A stretch of DNA of 64,000 nt from Caldilinea sp. CFX5 (GCA_021405325.1 QWII01000045.1:1-64000), one strand, 5' to 3'; counted from the stretch's first letter, positions 9,376 to 17,794 are shown. Numbers and translations are program-made. Notes: generated by a model not told the origin, from the sequence alone.

Positions 9376-10468
9376 CGCGTGCTCCTTCCAATACATAACG
9401 GGTCAGTTCGCTGACACTCATGCCTTCAATGCCCAATCGATCCAACGTGCGCCCGCGCCGCCAGTAGTCGGTGCGGTGAATGATACAGGCCAGGCGAATA
9501 ATGCTGTCGATGCCACGCACCGAGACGCCGTAGCGCTGCCCCAAAGCGGCAATCGGCACCAGGCTCATGGGGACATCCTCGGTGATATAGCGGTGGTTAA
9601 CGGTGGCAGGCGCCATAATGCCGCAGTAGCCTTGCTGGTTGTGAATGGCTTCACACAGATCTTGGCCCGTGGCGTTGTAGGCCATCTGCAACCACTCCGG
9701 CGCCGTCTGGGCGCGGATGCCCAAGGCGGAGGCCACCGTCACCCGCTCCCGGTCAAGCACCTCCAGCACACGCGCGACGGCGGGGGTAACGCCCTCGATG
9801 TAAAACTGAAAGCCGCTGCTCCCTTCGATGCGCCCGGCGTTGAGGATGGTCAGCGCCGGGTGGAAAATCGCGCCCATATTGTTCAGCCCGGTATGCAACA
9901 CCGAGCCGCTGTCGATAAACTGGGGGTAGGCCGGAGCCAGGGCCGCCAGGACGCGGGGGGTGCGTGTGGCCGGCAGCGCCGCCAAGGGGACAGCCTCTTT
10001 GATGCGAAAAATGCGGGCTTGGGCCGGCCCCTCGGCGCGACTGGCGTAAATAAAGGTGGCCGCCTCGGCGACAGTGACATCGGCCCGGCAGCCGTGATCG
10101 TGCAGGACTTTGCTGAACTCAATCGCGCCGCAGGTACGCCCCGGATGCAGGACAAGGATCTGCCCGTCGCGCAGGTGGGGGGCGGCCAGCTTCGCCAGCT
10201 CGGCATGGGCGGAAGAAGGGACAACGACCATGATAATGTCGGCATCCGCTATGGCCTCGTCCAGGTGCGCGGTGACATGCGCCAACTGGCCGAAGCCGTG
10301 CGGTCCGCCTTCATAACTCTCCAACTCGATCCCGCCGCGCGCCTTGATGGCGGCAATGTGTTCCGGCGTGCGGTTGTAGAGCGTGACCGCAAAGCCCATC
10401 AGGGCCAGATGCGCGGCCATCGCTTTCCCGCCGTTGCCGGCGCACAGCACAGCATACTTGTGGTTCAT
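9368..10468 (-). CDS. NAD/NADP octopine/nopaline dehydrogenase family protein
   Basis: 366 residues. The N-terminal Rossmann fold has the octopine-dehydrogenase-style nucleotide motif CAGNGGKAMAAHLALMGF and strand AVTLYNR (residues 8-32). The C-terminal domain has LNNMGAIFHPALTILNAG, matching the conserved His-Pro segment of the opine dehydrogenase C-terminal domain. Family enzymes join an amino acid amino group to a 2-oxo acid by reductive condensation, or catalyse the reverse. AGGAG lies 7 nt before the ATG. It sits 14 nt after the amidotransferase gene and overlaps the importer lipoprotein gene by 8 nt, so a shared substrate or product is likely. The substrate is not deducible. Confidence 0.85.
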   Translation of the reverse strand: MNHKYAVLCAGNGGKAMAAHLALMGFAVTLYNRTPEHIAAIKARGGIELESYEGGPHGFGQLAHVTAHLDEAIADADIIMVVVPSSAHAELAKLAAPHLRDGQILVLHPGRTCGAIEFSKVLHDHGCRADVTVAEAATFIYASRAEGPAQARIFRIKEAVPLAALPATRTPRVLAALAPAYPQFIDSGSVLHTGLNNMGAIFHPALTILNAGRIEGSSGFQFYIEGVTPAVARVLEVLDRERVTVASALGIRAQTAPEWLQMAYNATGQDLCEAIHNQQGYCGIMAPATVNHRYITEDVPMSLVPIAALGQRYGVSVRGIDSIIRLACIIHRTDYWRRGRTLDRLGIEGMSVSELTRYVLEGARDG

Positions 10469-10482
10469 GCAAGACTCCTGTC

Positions 10483-12015
10483 TTAAAGACTGCGACTATG
10501 ACCCATACTCGGCAAAATCCATTCATCCCGGTAGCATTGACGGAGCAGTTTGTAGTAGTAGAGCGCCTCTTTCCCCGGCAGACGGTAGTTCCACTCCGTT
10601 GCCAGCCGTTGCTGTTCGGCGACAAATTCGGCATCGCTGATGGTTGTCGCCGCCTGTTGCGCCAACAGGTGAGAAGAGCCGGCCCCTTGCGAAAATTTTT
10701 CTTTAGGCCGGTTGACAATCGCCGGGGGCAAGTCTGCGGCAAAGGCTTGCCGCAACAAGGCTTTGGCGTGGCGCGTTTTGCTATGGGTTTTCCAGGCCGC
10801 CGGCAGCCCCAACGCCAGCCCCACCGACTGGACATCGAGAAAAGGCACCCGCGCCTCCAGGCCATGCGCCATCGACATGCGATCGGCCCGTTGCAAGTTG
10901 GTGTTGTGCAAGGCGCCGGTGATGTGGAGCAGTTCCTCATGCAGCGCCGCCGGGTCGGTGCGGCGGCCCAGGTAGTCGTACCCGGCGTACAACTCATCGG
11001 CCCCCTCGCCGGTCAGGAAGACTTTGACATGATCGGCGGCCAGACGCGCCAGGAAATAATTGGGAATGGCGCTGCGCACCAGCGCGGGATCAAACGATTC
11101 CAGATAGAAGAGGACTTCCGGCAGGGCCGCCTGCATCTCCTCTTCGGTGTAGCAATATTCGTGGTGGGTCGTGCCCAGAAAACGGGCGACCGTGCGCGCG
11201 GCGGCCAGGTCGCTGCTGCCTTCGACACCCACGGCAAAGGTGTGAAGTTGCGCCATCTCCTCACGCGCCAGCAGCGCCACAATGCTGCTGTCCAAGCCGC
11301 CGCTCAAACTCACGCCTAGCGGCACATCGGCCATGAGCCGTTTCTGAACAGCGTCACGTAACGTCGCGCGGATGACGGGGAGCGCCGCCGCCTCACATGG
11401 ATAGCGCTCACTGGTGTCGGTGGCCGCGTTTGTCGCGGCGTTGTGTTGCGCAGCCTCTGTCTGGATAGTGTAATAGCGCTGCCAGCCCAGCTTGGAATGA
11501 TACCAGTGACCGGGCGGGAACGCTTCGATGGCGTCCGTCACCTGGGCCAACGCCTTGATCTCTGAGGCAAAGTAGCGGGTTCCATCGCTGCCCAGCCCAG
11601 TGTAGAGCGGCTTGATGCCCAGCGGGTCGCGCGCCAGGAAGAGGTCGTCACCGCCGAGGATGGCAAAGGCAAACATGCCGTCGAGCAGCGCCACGCAATC
11701 CGTCCCCAGTTTGGCATAGAGCCGCAAGATGACTTCGGTGTCGGTGCATGTCTGCAATGGCTCATCGGCCAGGTACTGCTGGCGCAGCGCCCGATGGTTG
11801 TAGATCTCGCCGTTAAAACTAATACTCACCTGCTCATGGTGCATCGGCTGGTGGCCGCCGCCGATATCGAGGATTGCCAGGCGCGTATGGCCCAGGCTCC
11901 CCGCCGCCAGGTTGACCAGACCGTGGCCGTCCGGCCCGCGATGGTGCAGTTGGGCGACCAACGCTTCCACTGCCGCCGGCGCCAACTGTGGATAGGATCC
12001 TGCAATACCACACAT
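10483..12015 (-). CDS. asnB: Asparagine synthetase (glutamine-hydrolysing)-like amidotransferase
   Basis: 510 residues from the ATG whose second codon is the catalytic Cys (MCGIAG). The 39 in-frame codons upstream are discounted because the nucleophile must be N-terminal. Glutaminase domain 1-190: HHRGPDGHG, SFNGEIYN, ARDPLGIKPLY. Synthetase domain: SGGLDSSIVALL (ATP/PPi loop), LTGEGADELYAGY, MSMAHGLEARVPFLD. It makes an amide from a carboxylate using glutamine and ATP. Linkage to opine dehydrogenase and an importer raises the chance that it acts on a special substrate rather than aspartate. GGAAG is 12 nt upstream. Confidence 0.88.
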   Translation of the reverse strand: MCGIAGSYPQLAPAAVEALVAQLHHRGPDGHGLVNLAAGSLGHTRLAILDIGGGHQPMHHEQVSISFNGEIYNHRALRQQYLADEPLQTCTDTEVILRLYAKLGTDCVALLDGMFAFAILGGDDLFLARDPLGIKPLYTGLGSDGTRYFASEIKALAQVTDAIEAFPPGHWYHSKLGWQRYYTIQTEAAQHNAATNAATDTSERYPCEAAALPVIRATLRDAVQKRLMADVPLGVSLSGGLDSSIVALLAREEMAQLHTFAVGVEGSSDLAAARTVARFLGTTHHEYCYTEEEMQAALPEVLFYLESFDPALVRSAIPNYFLARLAADHVKVFLTGEGADELYAGYDYLGRRTDPAALHEELLHITGALHNTNLQRADRMSMAHGLEARVPFLDVQSVGLALGLPAAWKTHSKTRHAKALLRQAFAADLPPAIVNRPKEKFSQGAGSSHLLAQQAATTISDAEFVAEQQRLATEWNYRLPGKEALYYYKLLRQCYRDEWILPSMGHSRSL

Positions 12016-12022
12016 AAAACTG

Positions 12023-12619
12023 TCACTTCCTTTTCTGCCAAAGTGTAAACAGATCCAGAACAGTGCGCCGTGTCCGCCTTTCTTCCGACAGGGCGCCCTC
12101 ACTGGCCGCACGAATTTCATCGACCGAAACAAACGCGTTGGGATTAAAGCGGTTGATGCGCGTCATGACAGCCGCTAAATCTTTGCGTTGGATCACGGTG
12201 AAGATCAACTTGGCCGGCCCGGTGGCCCCCTCGGCCTCCAAACTGGTGACGCGGTAGCCGCTTTCCCGCAGATGGGCGGCGAGTTGGGTGGCGTCGCGAT
12301 TGGTGACAATGCGCACCATCAACTTGCCGATGGCCAGCTTGTTTTCCAGGTAGATGCCGCCCAGATTACCGGTGGCAAAGCCGGCAGCGTAGGCAATGTA
12401 ACTGATCGGATTGTTGAGATTCTGCATCACTTGTTGGATGGCAATCAGCCAGATCAACACTTCAAAAAAGCCCAACAGCGGCGCCAGCAACCGCTGCCCG
12501 CGGGAGAGAAAGATGATGCGCATGGTGCCCAGGCTGACATCCACGACGCGCGCCCCAAAGATCAACAGCGGCACCACCACCCAGGCGAAGAAGGGGGTAT
12601 TCATAAACTCCATGTTCAT
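12023..12619 (-). CDS. UPF0316 (DUF2179/DUF5698) membrane protein
   Basis: 198 residues. There are three membrane helices in the first 100 residues (WVVVPLLIFGARVVDVSLG, LLGFFEVLIWLIAIQQV, ISYIAYAAGFATGNLGGIYLE), then a soluble domain with the VTSLEAEGATGPAKLIFTVI strand pattern of DUF2179. The GARVVDVSLGTMRIIFLSRG stretch is typical of UPF0316 proteins; their role is unknown. The start could be any of three close Met codons (12619, 12613, 12604). It is 7 nt upstream of the amidotransferase gene, so they are probably cotranscribed. Confidence 0.85.
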   Translation of the reverse strand: MNMEFMNTPFFAWVVVPLLIFGARVVDVSLGTMRIIFLSRGQRLLAPLLGFFEVLIWLIAIQQVMQNLNNPISYIAYAAGFATGNLGGIYLENKLAIGKLMVRIVTNRDATQLAAHLRESGYRVTSLEAEGATGPAKLIFTVIQRKDLAAVMTRINRFNPNAFVSVDEIRAASEGALSEERRTRRTVLDLFTLWQKRK

Positions 12620-12658
12620 TGCAATCGTGATACTCGCAAAATTAACGGTAAGGTTATG

Positions 12659-12721
12659 AAATTGAGAGATTGAGAGATTATGGAACGTGCAATCTCTGAA
12701 TCTCTCAATCTCTCAATCTCC
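12659..12721. repeat. GAGATTGA-word hairpin
   Basis: AATTGAGAGATTGAGAGATT on the left faces AATCTCTCAATCTCTCAATCT on the right, with a short spacer. The stop codon of the B12-domain gene (TGA read on the minus strand at 12713-12715) is part of the right arm. Confidence 0.85.
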
Positions 12722-14374
12722 CTTCCCACCAAAAGCATCGATTCCCAAACCCGCAACCCGCTCCTCCTCCGGCAATACGCGTCCATTAACGGCATCAACT
12801 GCCACACATGCGCCGCGTTTGTCAATCCGGGTGATCACCCGACCGGGCGCAAAGGCATTGTTGCGCAACTGCGGCGCGTCGAGAAGGCCACAGGCCACCG
12901 CTCGCGCCAGCGTATCCGCCGCGGTCAAGGGATCGGCGCCATCCTCAGCCCGGTGCAGGCGCCGAATGGCGGCCAACATCACCCGCGCCTCGTGAACCAG
13001 TTCGTGCTTGCGCGCCTGGATAGCGGGGTCGGCGGTCATATCCGGGGCGCCGCGCAGGGCGTTTTCGATGGCCCGCCGCGCCATTTTGCACGCTTCAATG
13101 ACATCAGTGGCTGTGGCGGCGTGATGCGCCTCGGTGTGACCCACCACATGGAGAATGTGCGGGCGCAACGCCATTTGCAGGTAGACACTGGCCGCCAGAT
13201 GACCACGCGCCGCGTCCAGATCCAACGGGTGGCTCAGGAGACCGGTGCGCGTCTGCCGCCAGATGCGGAAATCCGGCCTGGCCAGCGGCTCAACCAGTTC
13301 CAGCACGGCCAACATTTTTGCCAAATCCATCGCATCCGCGAGACCAGGCGGACTATTGAACATAAATTGGGCAATGTAGTCGCGCACGCCGAAGGCACGG
13401 GCGTTGTAAGCGGCCAAATAGGCGGCAACCACAAAGACCCCATCGGGCGCATCGCGCATTCCCCAGTGGTGCGGTTCATTCAATTCGACCGGAATGTTGC
13501 GTTCGCCGTACCATGCCATGACCTGTTGATGTTCCCGGATCGAACCGGCCAGATCCCACGGGCCACGACCATCCATGCGGTTGAACCAGAAGAGGGGAAT
13601 GGCGCACCAGGCAATATTAATCGTTTCCACATACAATTCGGCCAGGTGAATAAAGTCATCGGTGCCGGAGTAGGTGCGCAGCAGGGGATAGTTGCCGTGG
13701 CGGCTGGCGGCATAGAGCAGCCGAAAATCATCAGCCGTGCGCACCGGCACACCACCGGCGCCCCGGCGGCGCGGATCCTGCCGTTCGGGGTGGAAGAAAT
13801 TCTCCTGCGCATCCTGGTCCGTCCCCAGAGAGATCACATCCAGCACCTGCGCTTCAGCAATTTGCGTAATACCTTCCACGGTCGCCGCCACGGTCGGCTG
13901 GCCAAAGTGATGGCGGATGAGCGGGTAGGGCGCTTTCCAGGCAATCCGTTCGACAGTGGTTTGGGGATAGTCCGCCCCGGTCATGGCTTCCGCCGTCTGG
14001 CCTTTAAGATAGGCCAGCAGATCCTCCACTGGTTCAGTGCCGTCAAAGGTGCGTTCAAAGAAACCAATCGTCTGGGCCCGTTCCGCCACCGGTGGCGTAC
14101 CGGCAAAGGCAAAACGCACACCGTTGCGGTGCAGATCGTCGGCTGCTTCGGCAAATTCGCCCAGCAAGCGCTCGCCTGTCTCCGGTGTCAACCGGTAGGA
14201 GACGCCCACCAAGTCGGCCCTTTCGCGCCGCGCAACTTCTAGAAAGTGATCCACCGGCACAGCCGGGCCGAGAAAGACGGTGCGCCAACCCGCCTGTTCG
14301 GCCAATCGTAAGAAATTCGCGACGCCGGCCACATGCACACACTCGCCGAGCGCACCCGCCACAACGGTTTTCAT
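12713..14374 (-). CDS. B12-binding-domain protein with mutase-like C-terminal domain
   Basis: 553 residues from ATG 14374 (GGAG 9 nt upstream; an upstream extension is rejected as Cys/Trp-rich and without a ribosome-binding site). Residues 1-130 look like a B12-binding Rossmann domain: MKTVVAGALGECVHVAGVANF, ADLVGVSYRLTP, FAFAGTPP. The usual Asp-x-His-x-x-Gly becomes CVHVAG, with Cys in place of Asp. The remaining 400 residues, with NEPHHWGMRDAPDG and FMFNSPPG, resemble the large subunit of B12-dependent carbon-skeleton or amino mutases, but I cannot name the family. The stop codon lies in a palindrome arm. It may head the amidotransferase/opine run. Confidence 0.65.
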   Translation of the reverse strand: MKTVVAGALGECVHVAGVANFLRLAEQAGWRTVFLGPAVPVDHFLEVARRERADLVGVSYRLTPETGERLLGEFAEAADDLHRNGVRFAFAGTPPVAERAQTIGFFERTFDGTEPVEDLLAYLKGQTAEAMTGADYPQTTVERIAWKAPYPLIRHHFGQPTVAATVEGITQIAEAQVLDVISLGTDQDAQENFFHPERQDPRRRGAGGVPVRTADDFRLLYAASRHGNYPLLRTYSGTDDFIHLAELYVETINIAWCAIPLFWFNRMDGRGPWDLAGSIREHQQVMAWYGERNIPVELNEPHHWGMRDAPDGVFVVAAYLAAYNARAFGVRDYIAQFMFNSPPGLADAMDLAKMLAVLELVEPLARPDFRIWRQTRTGLLSHPLDLDAARGHLAASVYLQMALRPHILHVVGHTEAHHAATATDVIEACKMARRAIENALRGAPDMTADPAIQARKHELVHEARVMLAAIRRLHRAEDGADPLTAADTLARAVACGLLDAPQLRNNAFAPGRVITRIDKRGACVAVDAVNGRVLPEEERVAGLGIDAFGGKGD

Positions 14375-14393
14375 GGGTCGATCAACTCCTTTT

Positions 14394-14597
14394 TCACCAG
14401 TGCAACACCAGATACATAACCAGCAGACCTGTGATAAACGCACTGAGGAGCAGTCCGCTCCACAACACCAGCGTTTCTGCTTCACAGGTGACAGTAGGAA
14501 AAAAGCGATGAATCAACGTGAGCAGCGGCCGGACAAAGAACGTGCCGGCGATCAACAAGCAGATCACGAGGACTAAGAGCAGAAGCAAGAACGCCAT
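14394..14597 (-). CDS. Small two-helix membrane protein
   Basis: 67 residues with two strong membrane segments (FLLLLLVLVICLLIAGTFFV near the start; LVLWSGLLLSAFITGLLVMYL near the end) joined by a short RFFPT loop. It sits 19 nt upstream of the B12-domain gene on the same strand. Its ribosome-binding site is weak (AGGG). I do not recognise the family. Confidence 0.5.
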   Translation of the reverse strand: MAFLLLLLVLVICLLIAGTFFVRPLLTLIHRFFPTVTCEAETLVLWSGLLLSAFITGLLVMYLVLHW

Positions 14598-14849
14598 TTC
14601 GACCCTAAACTCAGCCGTCCCGCTGGGACGCAGGTAGAGCGCAAGAACGTGCCGACAGTGTAGCTATGCGGCTGTCGCACCAGATTCAACGAATTGGTCT
14701 GGTTTGTGAATCCTATGTTGCCAGGATAGCGGAAGCGAGCAGTGGTTGCTTCAAGCTTGCCTCAAGCGAATCTAAAGGTTAGCTAAAGCTGGTGGCGAGT
14801 GGTTGATGCGGATGCTGTCAGGTGCAGCACGCTTTGCTTGTGGAAGAAA

Positions 14850-15140
14850 TCATGCCGGAATTGTAATGACCCAATCGCTTTCTTTGGCATACCGTCGTCG
14901 ATCAACAGCCGAGGGCGTCTGAAAAATGACACAACCCCCGCCGGCTAAAAACTTTCTCAGCCAAGTCATAGCCAATGGGGTCGGCGTCCTGACCAACCGT
15001 TTCCGCTGATCGCTGGACAGACCGCTCCCTGTTGCCATCTGATCTACAACAACGGTGACATCATGCCCCCGTTGTTGCAGGTCGTAGCCCAGTTGTAAGG
15101 CAAGCGACGCCTCACCCAAAATGGTAATGGTTCCCGGCAT
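14850..15140 (-). pseudogene. Remnant of an FAD/NAD(P)-dependent oxidoreductase
   Basis: The readable stretch begins TITILGEASLALQLGYDL and continues QQRGHDVTVVVDQM. This is the nucleotide-binding beta-alpha-beta unit of a pyridine-nucleotide disulfide-type flavoprotein, as in the C-terminal part of enoate/dienoyl-CoA reductases. It ends about 60 residues later (DWVITIPA), and no upstream or downstream domain remains. A longer in-frame extension upstream to 15254 does not look like protein and runs into the nested palindrome. Confidence 0.55.
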
Positions 15141-15215
15141 GATCTGAGCGATCCTGATATAAACCATTTGATAACGAAAAGTCATGCAAACAAAGCAAAT
15201 TTCACCTATCCTCTT

Positions 15216-15376
15216 CCGTGTTTCTTCTCTCTTAGGAGTTACGCAGTTGGACAAGACCTGTCAGGTTTGCGAAACCTGACAGGTCTCTGGTAGCGCCCGT
15301 CAACTGCGTAACTCCTATCTCTGTGTTTAGTCTTTTGAAGTTGTCCAAAGACTAAACACAGAGAGAAGAAACACGG
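15216..15376. repeat. Three-layer nested palindrome
   Basis: Outer arms 15216-15231 (CCGTGTTTCTTCTCTC) and 15361-15376 are perfectly complementary. Inside are two elements side by side. One is 15233-15249 with 15301-15317 (TAGGAGTTACGCAGTTG), enclosing a perfect 15-bp hairpin at 15254-15268/15272-15286 (AGACCTGTCAGGTTT). The other is a hairpin on CTCTGTGTTTAGTCTTT at about 15320-15362. The arms TAGGAGTTACGCAGTTG recur at 60433-60517 around a different core. Confidence 0.9.
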
Positions 15377-15476
15377 AGGGTATTGATTGGTTCACGGCGC
15401 AGCTTCGCTGGCTCGCGGCGGCTGAGCATTCAGATGCGCTAAAGTGGCTGAGCATTCGCGCGCTGGGGCTTGTGTT

Positions 15477-15716
15477 GCGCCGCCAGTCGGTTTCACCATA
15501 GAGCGTCAGGCCCGGTATGGTTTGCAGTTGTTGCAGCGCATACGCCGTCAGCGCCGCTTCCGAAGCCGTGATCTGCGCCATGCCAATCTTCATTAACTCC
15601 TGCGCGGCGACAGCCAAGGTGTTCGTCACATGGTTCACCGTCAGTTCAGTCAGGGTCTCGCCGGTGGGCAGGTGCAGGCGCAGACTGGGATTGCCCACCG
15701 GGTAGTCGATGCCGAA
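15477..15716 (-). pseudogene. Remnant of a class V aminotransferase (cysteine desulfurase-like)
   Basis: On the minus strand about 80 residues resemble the C-terminal part of class V aminotransferases: a Thr-Glu-Leu-Thr-Val-Asn-His segment, then LAVAAQELMKIGMAQITAS, EAALTAYALQQLQTIPGLTL and YGETD. The N-terminal PLP-Lys domain is absent and the reading continues into the antisense of the TPR remnant. The fragment is non-functional. Confidence 0.5.
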
Positions 15717-15732
15717 GCGCAGCTTGCCAACG

Positions 15733-16391
15733 CCAACAGCGCCCTGGAATTGCGCACGCTGGTGCGGCTGCTCTGCTGACAGAGCAACTTTTACCGTGAG
15801 CTGGGTGAAATTGAACTGGCGCGGCAGGCCGTCGCCCGCGCCGAAACGGTTGTGCAAGACCCCGCCCTTCATGGTCATGATACGCGCCTGGAACAGGCCC
15901 ATCTCTTCTACCGGCAGGCGCGTCTCGCCGTCATCAATGACCGCGGCCGCGCCTACCAGTTGATGTGTGAGAGTTTGGCGTACTTTCGCGCCCTTGCCGA
16001 CCACTGGTGGACAGCTCATACGCTGGGCTGGCTGGCTGAGATCGACTATGAGCGTGAGCAATTGGAGCGCGCCCAGAGCCTTTGCCAGGAGAGTCTGACG
16101 CTCTGGCACATGGTGGGTGCCCCTGATGGCAGCGCCACGACGCTGACCTTGCTCGGCTGGATCGCGCTGAGTCAAGGCCAGTTTGCAGCGGCATTGGCGC
16201 ACCAAGCGGAGGCATTGCGTTGTTTCCGCGCTCTCGGTACACCAACCCTGGTGACAGGTGCGTTGCGCAACCTGGGCGCCGCCCAATTTTTTGCTGGTGA
16301 TTTTGACGAAGCAGAGGAATCTTTGCGCGAGAGCATACGTGGGTATAGGCAGCTTTTGTCCTCGACCGCGGGCATAGGCTTAATACGTTAG
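15733..16391 (+). pseudogene. Remnant of a TPR-rich regulator
   Basis: The plus strand encodes helical 34-residue units: ARQAVARAETVVQD, AYQLMCESLAYFRALAD, ERAQSLCQESLTLWHMVGA, ALAHQAEALRCFRALGT and EAEESLRESIRGYRQLL. This is the tetratricopeptide style of MalT/AfsR-type STAND proteins. An in-frame TGA interrupts it near 15778 (LLC-stop-QSNFYREL) and both ends of the parent gene are missing. A shorter open stretch from 15852 exists but would begin inside a repeat unit. Confidence 0.7.
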
Positions 16392-16416
16392 CCTGGGTAG
16401 GCGCCGACCATTTATT

Positions 16417-16818
16417 TCAGCGCTGTTTTTGCAACGTCTCCGCCGCCAGCGCTTCGATCTCTTTGCGCAATTCGGGGGTGAAACAGAGCGCCGGTTCGCC
16501 GCCGATGGCCTGGCTTTCCAGTTTGACTTCATCAATTGTCATCGATTTGGGGACACGCATGAGCACGCGAAGGGTTGAGGCCCCATCGCGACGGATTGAC
16601 CATTCCGGGTAGTGGTTGTACAACGCATCCATGACGGTTGATAATTGTGTCTGGTTGATTTCAAAGGGAAAGACAACCAGCAGATCCGTTTTGCAACCTT
16701 GCGTAGCGTTGCTGCTCTCTGCAACGAAGGGCGGGGTGCCGGCTTGCTCTTGCCGTTCAACATAGATGCCTAACGAAAATGCAACAATAAAGACGAGAAT
16801 CAACTGTAATGTTTTCAT
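16417..16818 (-). CDS. Small membrane-anchored hypothetical protein
   Basis: 133 residues from ATG 16818 (AAAGG 9 nt upstream; the 14 codons further upstream are discounted). The N-terminal MKTLQLILVFIVAFSLGIYV is a signal anchor. The exported part has two Cys residues that could pair and an alpha/beta-like pattern (DLLVVFPFEINQTQ, TLRVLMRVPKSM), ending in a charged helix. I do not recognise the family. It appears intact although both sides are decayed. Confidence 0.6.
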   Translation of the reverse strand: MKTLQLILVFIVAFSLGIYVERQEQAGTPPFVAESSNATQGCKTDLLVVFPFEINQTQLSTVMDALYNHYPEWSIRRDGASTLRVLMRVPKSMTIDEVKLESQAIGGEPALCFTPELRKEIEALAAETLQKQR

Positions 16819-17110
16819 GGGGATCGGCCTTTCTGCTATGACAATGGCAACACGGCACAATAGAATCCCCCAGCGGCAAAGTGTTGGCAGTGATGATGGG
16901 GCTGAGTATACAACTAATGCTCAATTAGTTTACAACTGACGTAATCTTACTATATCACAATTTCCACGAAAATTGTGATTACATTTTTGCAAGCTTATCT
17001 GGTAAAGCGTAGACCAACCTTACACCAGAAGGCGACAATATGATTTCTCCAAATGTGACCCCGATGATATGATCTGGTTGTAACACTATTTCCGTCACCA
17101 ATGAACAAGC

Positions 17111-17191
17111 TTGGAGGTCGAAGTCTGGCTCAACCCCGGCTACCAGGCGTTGCTGCGCAATGGGCTACAGTGGTGTGCTAAATTGATCTAA
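17111..17191 (+). pseudogene. Possible 3' tail of a lost gene
   Basis: Twenty-six codons (EVEVWLNPGYQALLRNGL then QWCAKLI-stop) read like the C-terminal end of a ThuA/trehalose-utilisation-type protein, in which an Asn-Pro turn is followed by LLxNAxxW. Nothing upstream supports a gene. The rest of 16819-17470 holds only an A+T-rich stem (CACAATTT / AAATTGTG near 16964-16985) and the repeat below. Confidence 0.3.
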
Positions 17192-17194
17192 ACG

Positions 17195-17363
17195 TGATTC
17201 GTGCTGCGTGATTCATGCCTGTAACAAGCACTGATGTGTTAGAACCCCACACGTCAGTAAGGGGCCGACCCGCTAACGCTAGGCGGTTCTGTTTTCATCG
17301 TTTGTGGCGCCGCCAAGGCATGTAGCCTGTTACGCAACACGCAACACGAATCACGCAGCACGG
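17195..17363. repeat. Palindromic block enclosing a dispersed 90-bp repeat
   Basis: 17241-17329 (from AGAACCCCACACGTCAGTAA to the end of GCCGCCAAGGCATGTAGCCTG) is nearly identical to 60291-60382, with one 3-nt indel and few substitutions. In this copy it is bracketed by GTGATTCGTGCTGCGTGATTC on the left and its near-complement GAATCACGCAGCAC on the right. It has no coding capacity. Confidence 0.85.
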
Positions 17364-17472
17364 AAAGGCGAGTAGGCTCACAGAAGCCAGCGTTGATGGC
17401 GGGTAGAATGGACAGAAACCTGTGCGATACCTAGACAAATATTGTAATAATACGGACTTTCTGTGAGCTATT

Positions 17473-17794
17473 ATGAGCAAAAAAATCCTTGTGATCGATT
17501 GTCCAGGGCTTTGGGCGTCTGTTGGACGAATTAGGCGTCAAGGTGCATTTCAATACCGAAGTCAAAGAAATTTGGCTCATCTACGGAAAGTGTGAACACC
17601 TGTCAGGTTTTGGAAACCTGACAGGTGTGGCGGGTCGAAACCTCACACTTTCTGTAGATGAGCGAGAAATTTTGGTGGCAAGGCGCAAGACCACCGGCAT
17701 TCGCCTGGCCGACGGCACGCATCCGGGCGCCGGTCTACCGGGGGTGCTTTCTTCGGCCAAGATCGTCGATGACTTGGTGCGCACGACGCATTAG
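17473..17794 (+). pseudogene. Remnant of a NirB-type FAD/NAD(P) oxidoreductase, split by a palindrome
   Basis: ATG 17473 opens with MSKKILVIDCPG, like a first Rossmann strand. Then a deletion and frame change lead to FGRLLDELGVKVHFNTEVKEI, the characteristic strand of the second nucleotide-binding domain. The palindrome at 17576-17662 interrupts it. Beyond it the family sequence resumes as TTGIRLADGT, then departs (LPGVLSSAKIVDDLV-stop). The order matches a nitrite-reductase-like or rubredoxin-reductase-like flavoprotein reduced to scraps. Confidence 0.6.
17576..17662. repeat. Nested palindrome inserted in a gene remnant
   Basis: Outer arms 17576-17595 (CTCATCTACGGAAAGTGTGA) and 17643-17662 differ at one position. 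The inner hairpin at 17596-17610/17614-17628 is perfect (ACACCTGTCAGGTTT, loop TGG). Family protein sequence is present on both sides, so the element arrived by insertion. Confidence 0.9.

Noticed and set aside
8050..9414. Plus-strand open frame opposite the solute-binding lipoprotein
   Set aside because: Low-complexity His/Arg-rich translation; the minus strand encodes a family-5 binding protein with lipobox.
12016..12132. N-terminal extension of the amidotransferase
   Set aside because: The catalytic Cys must follow the initiator Met (MCGIAG), so translation starts at 12015.
12680..14242. Plus-strand open frame of about 520 codons opposite the B12-domain gene
   Set aside because: Antisense artefact; the minus strand has the coherent B12-like domain and a ribosome-binding site.
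15327..16286. A single 319-codon minus-strand gene
   Set aside because: Only the 3' part resembles a protein (aminotransferase remnant); the 5' part is the antisense of the plus-strand TPR remnant.
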